Of a stretch of DNA of 64,000 nucleotides, positions 58,243 through 64,000 are shown in pieces. Source of the DNA: Amoebidium appalachense (taxonomy: Eukaryota > Ichthyosporea). The notes below the pieces were generated by a model. That model was not told the DNA's origin and searched no databases. It was given only the letters and a program-made list of their open reading frames with translations. Each line of letters opens with the position of its first letter. Position 1 is the first letter of the stretch. A program made the position numbers and the translations under genes. The stretch lies in contig CAVNZM010000010.1 of assembly GCA_963693365.1 (NCBI GenBank), forward strand, positions 6,200,001 through 6,264,000. Direction: 5' to 3'.

Positions 58243-59068
58243 ATGCTGCACAATGCCGTAAGCATGAGAAACATAGGACGTCGTAAAACGGTTGGCGAAG
58301 TCCCTACACACACTCAGGTCTCCACTGAGTCACGAGAAAGACACGACTCTGTCAGTGGTGGCGAGGTTGTTACGACGTATACTTCTCCTGGTAAGTGAAC
58401 CATATTTCATATTGGAATTCTTTTTTGAATACGCGGTTAATGCTCCTCTATTCTCTACATGGGAAACTTGATCTATCGTATATGGCTCAAGTACATACAA
58501 GCTGTGTAGTCACGTCACAGTGGATGCAGTATAGTTGATGCAAATCTCAGACTCGTAGAGGTGTCACGTTTTTCTTCTTGAAAGTATATTGCTAGGTCTA
58601 ACACACACTTTCCTTCGCACAGCAGAGGATGTTGTCAGCCACTACATGAGCATGTTACCACTGCCTGAGGAGCTGCAGGTGTTTGAGAACAAGATGATGA
58701 TGAAGGGAGGTAAGTGTGATAATCAATCAAGTTATTGCCGGTATGTTCTGTTATACTCGGTTGTCTTTAAAATTCATAACTGAAGGGACTTTCCAGGCTT
58801 TGCTAATCTATCACGTTGATTCCTTTTTTATTGAAACAAAACTAACAATAATTAGCCACTCTAAGGTATTAAATTATGCTCAGTTCTGTTAATACTATGC
58901 AGTCACACATTTTCCCGCCTTGATTGCTTGATAACCGTTCACATGATGACACCCACTTGGTCGGAGTGATGATATACCCACCGGGGAAAGGTGTTACCGG
59001 TTCTCCTGGTGGGTGGATGGGTTTGTGCATTTTTTATTTTTTTATTTATTTTTTTTTTTTTTTTTTTG

Positions 59069-59099
<31 letters not shown>

Positions 59100-59526
59100 T
59101 GGAGGGGGGGTAAGTTCTAAGGCACTGGGGTGAGCCTTTCGCTCCCTCAAGTTAGGAAAGCTGTACGAATACCAAAAAGGTGCCGGCAAGCGCCAAAAAT
59201 CTCCCTTGTGTAACACTATGGCTGTTTCATCGCACAGCGCTGTCGTTTCCAAAAATCTACGGGCAGCCTCTGGGGAGAGAGCTTCTTCGCCGCTACTGCC
59301 AACGGTCAGAATACTCCTGCATGTTCGATTTCTCCGAGAAGGTATGCAATACACACTGTGTGCGCCAATTTTGCTATGTTTTACCGCAAATTATATCAAC
59401 CTCAGACTTGTAGCTTCTAACCTGTTTTCTGAGGGGGTAGGCACCTACTTTTACAATGGTCAGTGAATTGTCGTAACGGTGTTTAATGAGATAAAAAAGT
59501 TGGAGGGTTCAATACGTAAGGGGTCC

Positions 59527-59561
<35 letters not shown>

Positions 59562-59735
59562 GGGTGTGCAGAGAATTTCAAAAAACAATCGACCGAACAA
59601 TAAGCTTATTGTATTCGGTCACACCTCCACCATTGCTATTATTTGTGACCTTTCCCGGAAGTTCCCCTCCCCCTCCCCCCCCCCGTGCGGCTCCCATGGG
59701 CCCCCTCCCTCTTTCGCACCACATTCACCCCCCCC

Positions 59736-59768
<33 letters not shown>

Positions 59769-59873
59769 CCCCCTTCCCACTCCCCTCACCTCCCACTCCC
59801 TTTCCGCCTATAATTGGCTCTCGCTCGCCTCCCCCTCCCTCTCTCCCCCCCCCCCCCCCACACACACACACAA

Positions 59874-59947
<74 letters not shown>

Positions 59948-61422
59948 CCACCCCTCCCCTCCCCCTCCCCCCAACCTCTCCCCCCCCCCCCCTCCCCCCT
60001 GCCCCCTACATTTCTCTCCCTTTCCCTTTCCGAGTATAGTCAGCTCTCTCTCTCTCCTCCCTCCCTCAACCCCCCCCCCCCCTCTCTTTCCCGCTTTCCT
60101 CCCCTCCCCCCTTTTTCTCTGCCTCCCTCCCCCCACCTCACCCCCCCCCCCCCCCCTACCCCTGCCCCCCTCCCCCTTCCCCAACCAGGTTCAAGAGTAC
60201 CGCACTAGCAGCAGGTACCAGCGGTCATCTTTGGCAGCCGACATCTTTTCGGTCTACATGCAGGATGAGGTAGGTCATTTGCTTGATCTGCTGTGCTTAT
60301 TGGTGCCTGATCGGTACCGGAACATCTCAACCTAGAATCCTTCTATGAGACTCAACGGACTGATAATTTACCTTTAGCTCAAGCAGTAATTGACCCGCAC
60401 ACAAAAAAAAATGCATCATTTTCATAAGCATCATTATTGCAAACACTAAGGAAGCGCACCCACCTATTGTACAGACAAGAGAGTCTGTTTCCTCGAGGCA
60501 CATGCGGCAAGGACACTCAGCGGTGTGCAACCCACACACAACATCATGTGCGCACCCACCAGTGTTCAGGACATACACCGAGTGCACATGGCGAGTGCAC
60601 AACATATAAGCACATACATACCTCGTACATACCTACATGTGTGTTGGCACAGCCACAGTCGTCTACACATGCTAATACACTCCGTAATGACATAGACCAA
60701 ATAGACGCGAACATATGCTAACAAGCCTTGTTGTGGTGCAGAGCTCCAAGTGCCTGGTGAAGATTTCGCTGTCTGAGGAGGCCAAGACAGGGGTTTCTGC
60801 ACGCATGGATGCCAAGGACTATCCTGCTGACCTCTTTGACACGGTATGAAATCGTGTAGTGTGCAATGCTTACACATAGTCAGTGTGCGGTATAAATTCT
60901 CGGTGGGTGCGGATAAGAGGGGGTGAGCAGTGGGCAGGCAGGCGGGCTTGCGCCCTACACGTAATGCTGAAATTATGTTTGCATCTGTACCTGTCTTGTT
61001 CTTGTTCTTGACGGTGCAGGTATCTTGGTCTAGTCACCTTGTAACAGGCATGCACTTGATGTGTACTTATAGGATTCTATATGCTCACACAACCGTGCTT
61101 GCATATACCAAGTTGTCTAATGATACACGAGCGTCATGCATCTGACGTGGTGTGGATGTGATGTATGCAGGCTGATGCAGAAAACCACGACTACATGGAA
61201 AAGGAAGCATTCCCTGCCTTCGTCTCCCGGAGCCACTTCTACCGTGCTTTCATCCAGTGGAAGGTGAGTATCCTATCTTCATGGACCGTGCTTCTTTATG
61301 AAAGTGCATGTTATCAGCTTTTGATCTTTTCACGAGTTACTGTGGTTGCTCATCCCTTTGCTTCTTCTTTATATTCCCACGAGATCACTGGCCAACCATT
61401 TTGGCTTCTATAAACTTTGTTA

Positions 61423-61475
<53 letters not shown>

Positions 61476-62579
61476 AAAAAAGAAAAAAAGAAAAGTAAAA
61501 GAAAAAAGGGGGTGGGGGGGGGTGGGGGGGTCCCGTTATGACGGAATCTCTTGCCTTTTTTTTTTTTTTTCGGCTTATCTGTTTATTCGCCGTTGTGGAA
61601 TTGATGTCTTGCACCTGCACTTGCGGGTAGGGGGGGGGGGGGAGGGGGGGGGGGGGGGGGGGGGGGAAAGGATGGCATCGTGCCCAACAGAAGTTTTCTA
61701 CCCCACGTTTTCTGCTTCTCTCTCGGTTGGTAACAACCAGTGCCTTACATTTGGCCTCCCCCAACAGTGGATCGAGTCTATGCCGGTCACCGAGTCCGAC
61801 TTCACCATCACCCGTTTCCTTGGCAAAGGCTCGTTTGGTGAGGTGTATGAGTGCCGCAAGAAGGACTCAGGCTACATGTTTGCCGTCAAGCAGTTCGATA
61901 AGCGCCAGCTCGGCACCAGCAACCGCAATACGGCGTACACAGAAAGGGACCTGCTGGGCAAGATAAACCACAGGTGTGCACGGAAGATACGATGTTGTAA
62001 ACCAGTCACTCGTGTATGCTGCATATGTTACCTCGCAATACTGTTTTTTTTTTTTTTTTTTTTTTTTTTGCATTTGCATTTGCATTTGCATTTGCATGTG
62101 TTTTATGATGGTGGTGTTGGTGGTGTGGTGTGCGGGTGGGTGAGTGGGTGGGTGGGTGGGTGGGTGGGCGGTGGTGGTGGTGGCGGTGGTGTGTGGGTAA
62201 GGTTTGGGGGGGGGGGGGGGGGGGGGAGGGGGGAAGGGGGGGGGGGGGGGGGGGGGGGGTCAAGGTATGTGCTACCCAAAATAACTGGCGGGTCCTTCAC
62301 AAAAAAAACCATTTGTTTTTATTTTTTCATTGGTGCAGGCATTGAATCCTTCTATTTGTTTAGCACAAAAACTTCCTCCAAGCGAAAGCTTCATATTAAT
62401 CCCAGTCTCCCCTTCCCCCCACCCCCTCCTCCACCTCCCCTCCCCCCCTTCCCTCACGTCCTCGCCTCCCCCTTCCTCCGGGACCTCCCCCCTGCCTCTT
62501 CCTTGCCCCCTCCCTCCCCCCTACCAGCCCACCCTCCTCTCCCTCTCCTTACCCCCCGCCCCACCCTCCCCCCGCCCCT

Positions 62580-62622
<43 letters not shown>

Positions 62623-63122
62623 TCCCCCCCCACCTCCCCCCCCCCCCCCCCCCCCCTCCCCACACACACACACACCAGGTTTGTTGTTGGGCTCAAGTAC
62701 GCTTTCAAGACCAAGACCCACCTATGCCTCGTGTTGGATCTTATGACGGGAGGAAACCTTGCTGGGCATCTCAAACAGGTTAGCGTTGATGACATGGGAA
62801 GAAGACACAACGTTGTTTAGCTGTTCTGGACTTTTTATTTTTGGCAAATTTGGCGGCTTGTGGGTGTGTGTCTGTGTGTGTCTGTGTGTGACTGTCTGGG
62901 GGGGGGGGTAGTGGGGGAGGAGGATCACACGTAGCTCTCCCTTCCCCAAATACCTTGTTACCGACCGTCATCCTCCCATGTTACTACCTTTCTCTCTTCC
63001 CAATCAAGCAAGAGACCCCCCCCCTCCCTCCTCACTCCATGCCCGCCGCCTCCCTTCTCCCGCTCCCCCTCCCCCCGTGCCTCCCCCCGCCTCCCCCTCC
63101 CCCCCCAACAACGTATATATGA

Positions 63123-63219
<97 letters not shown>

Positions 63220-63895
63220 TATATGTTATTTCCTTTCAGTGCAAACCAAAGTTTTCGAAAAAGGCGCATTATCACCCACACTTATGCGCGTGAGCAGAAC
63301 AAAATCTCATCAAGTTGGTTCCCTCAATCTGAGCTACCAAAAGGAAAGAATATTGTACATAGTTTTATCTCTACTAACACTGATATTCAACAGGCAGGGC
63401 ACTATGAGGGAACCCAGCTGCAGCTATATGCAGCTGAGATTGCCTGCGGTCTTGGGCACCTGCACAGCCATGGCATCCTTTATCGGTAAGAGAGCACACC
63501 TGTCTGCACTGTACATGTACAGTGGGGGAGACGACTCGACGGGACGGGCCTGGGAGAGGGAGCAGGTGGGGTGGGTTGAGGTAGGCAAGGAGGAGGATAG
63601 AAAAGGGATGGACTGGGAGGGTGTGGGGAGCAGATAGGTAAAGATTTAGAGAGAACAAAACACAACTTCGAGTCTCAGAGGGCCCTGCCAAGGGGGGAGG
63701 GGGGAGAAGGTGTTTGGGTGGGGGGGGGGGGGGGGGGGGGGGAAGGGGAGGGGGGGGGGGGGGGGGGGGGGCAAAATGGACGGAACAAAGTGGTCACTGG
63801 GGATCTACGATGGGGCTCTAAAACTATCACACTAACATTGATAATCACTATCCACAGTGACCTAAAGCCCGAAAACATTCTGATGGATGCAGCAG
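58243..63895 (+). CDS. GRK-like protein kinase (RGS-homology + AGC kinase), 3' end beyond window
   Basis: GPCR kinases phosphorylate activated G-protein-coupled receptors. Ten exons join in phase to 350 visible residues: 58243-58390, 58623-58709, 59238-59341, 60189-60269, 60742-60843, 61171-61263, 61768-61973, 62679-62778, 63394-63485 and 63858-63895. The last ends in a GTGAGT donor, so the gene continues past the window. Residues about 75-200 fit the RGS-homology region (SFPKIYGQPLGRELLRRYCQ, then HFYRAFIQWK). The kinase domain starts near 213. The glycine loop is GKGSFGEVY (224-232), the ATP lysine is in FAVKQFDK (K246), the helix-C glutamate in AYTERDLL (E264), the hinge region in RFVVGLKYAFKTKTHLCLVL, and the catalytic loop is YRDLKPENILMD (D339). 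RFVV, LCLVLDLM and YRDLKPEN are GRK-typical. The DFG/DLG segment, AGC tail and any membrane-targeting tail are not in the window. An upstream exon is possible, though the ATG gives a coherent N-terminus (MLHNAVSMRNIGRRKTVGEV). Confidence 0.92.
62069..62098 (+). repeat. Hexanucleotide (TTTGCA)n
   Basis: Five copies of TTTGCA directly after a poly(T) run, in the intron after the glycine-loop exon. Confidence 0.9.
63124..63215 (+). repeat. (GT)n microsatellite
   Basis: About 90 bp of GT in the intron between kinase exons 62679-62778 and 63394-63485. Confidence 0.96.
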
Positions 63896-64000
63896 GTGAG
63901 TGCATACCCATGCTCTTTTTTACTTTCAGCCAACCAACCAAGAGATGCAATCTCCTTTGCGTCATTCCTCAATCTTACCTGTTCAAAACTTTATCCTTTC

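Overview
This is a nuclear genomic window from a eukaryote, most likely a protist or alga; the sequence alone does not fix the lineage. Coding sequence is split into short GT-AG exons (typically 50-300 bp) separated by introns of a few hundred to over 2,000 bp. The introns are full of poly(C)/poly(G) runs, (CA)n/(GT)n and (CT)n microsatellites and poly(A)/poly(T) blocks. Most long open frames are therefore translations of simple repeats (Pro/Gly, His/Thr, Cys/Val, Ser/Leu, Arg/Glu). I rebuilt the genes by joining exons whose phases agree and whose products look like protein.

Layout: (1) 0.56-3.57 kb, + strand, a small unrecognised multi-pass membrane protein (about 163 aa). (2) 6.35-13.34 kb, +, a complete 9-exon 2-aminoethylphosphonate:pyruvate transaminase (PhnW type, 379 aa). 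(3) 15.88-19.93 kb, +, a polytopic membrane protein whose two halves look like a duplication (302 aa visible, 5' end unresolved). (4) 20.5-21.07 kb, a three-copy tandem array of about 192 bp. (5) 21.65-40.08 kb, +, a complete 22-exon extended-synaptotagmin/tricalbin-like protein (about 1,048 aa: membrane anchor, SMP domain, four C2-like domains), including one probable GC-AG intron. (6) about 43.15-48.09 kb, - strand, a partly resolved coiled-coil protein. (7) 48.8-52 kb, two degenerate 3' pieces of a non-LTR (LINE) retrotransposon, a duplicated 184-bp block and a foldback element. (8) 52-58 kb, a gene-poor stretch with nested inverted repeats and microsatellites. (9) 58.24 kb to the window end, +, the N-terminal part of a GRK-like kinase (RGS-homology plus AGC kinase domain), cut by the window edge after the catalytic loop.

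The genes do not form a pathway. One gives phosphonate-nitrogen metabolism, one lipid transfer/tethering at ER contact sites, one G-protein-coupled signalling; two are unassigned membrane proteins and one a coiled-coil protein. The most novel material is in the repeats: a family of dispersed SINE-like elements with a tRNA-type B-box-like motif, ending in TTCAA(A)C(n); a strongly directional C(n)A(n) composite homopolymer, whose reverse complement T(n)G(n) is also frequent, possibly the relic of retroelement tails; and a 100-bp-arm foldback element beside the LINE remnants.
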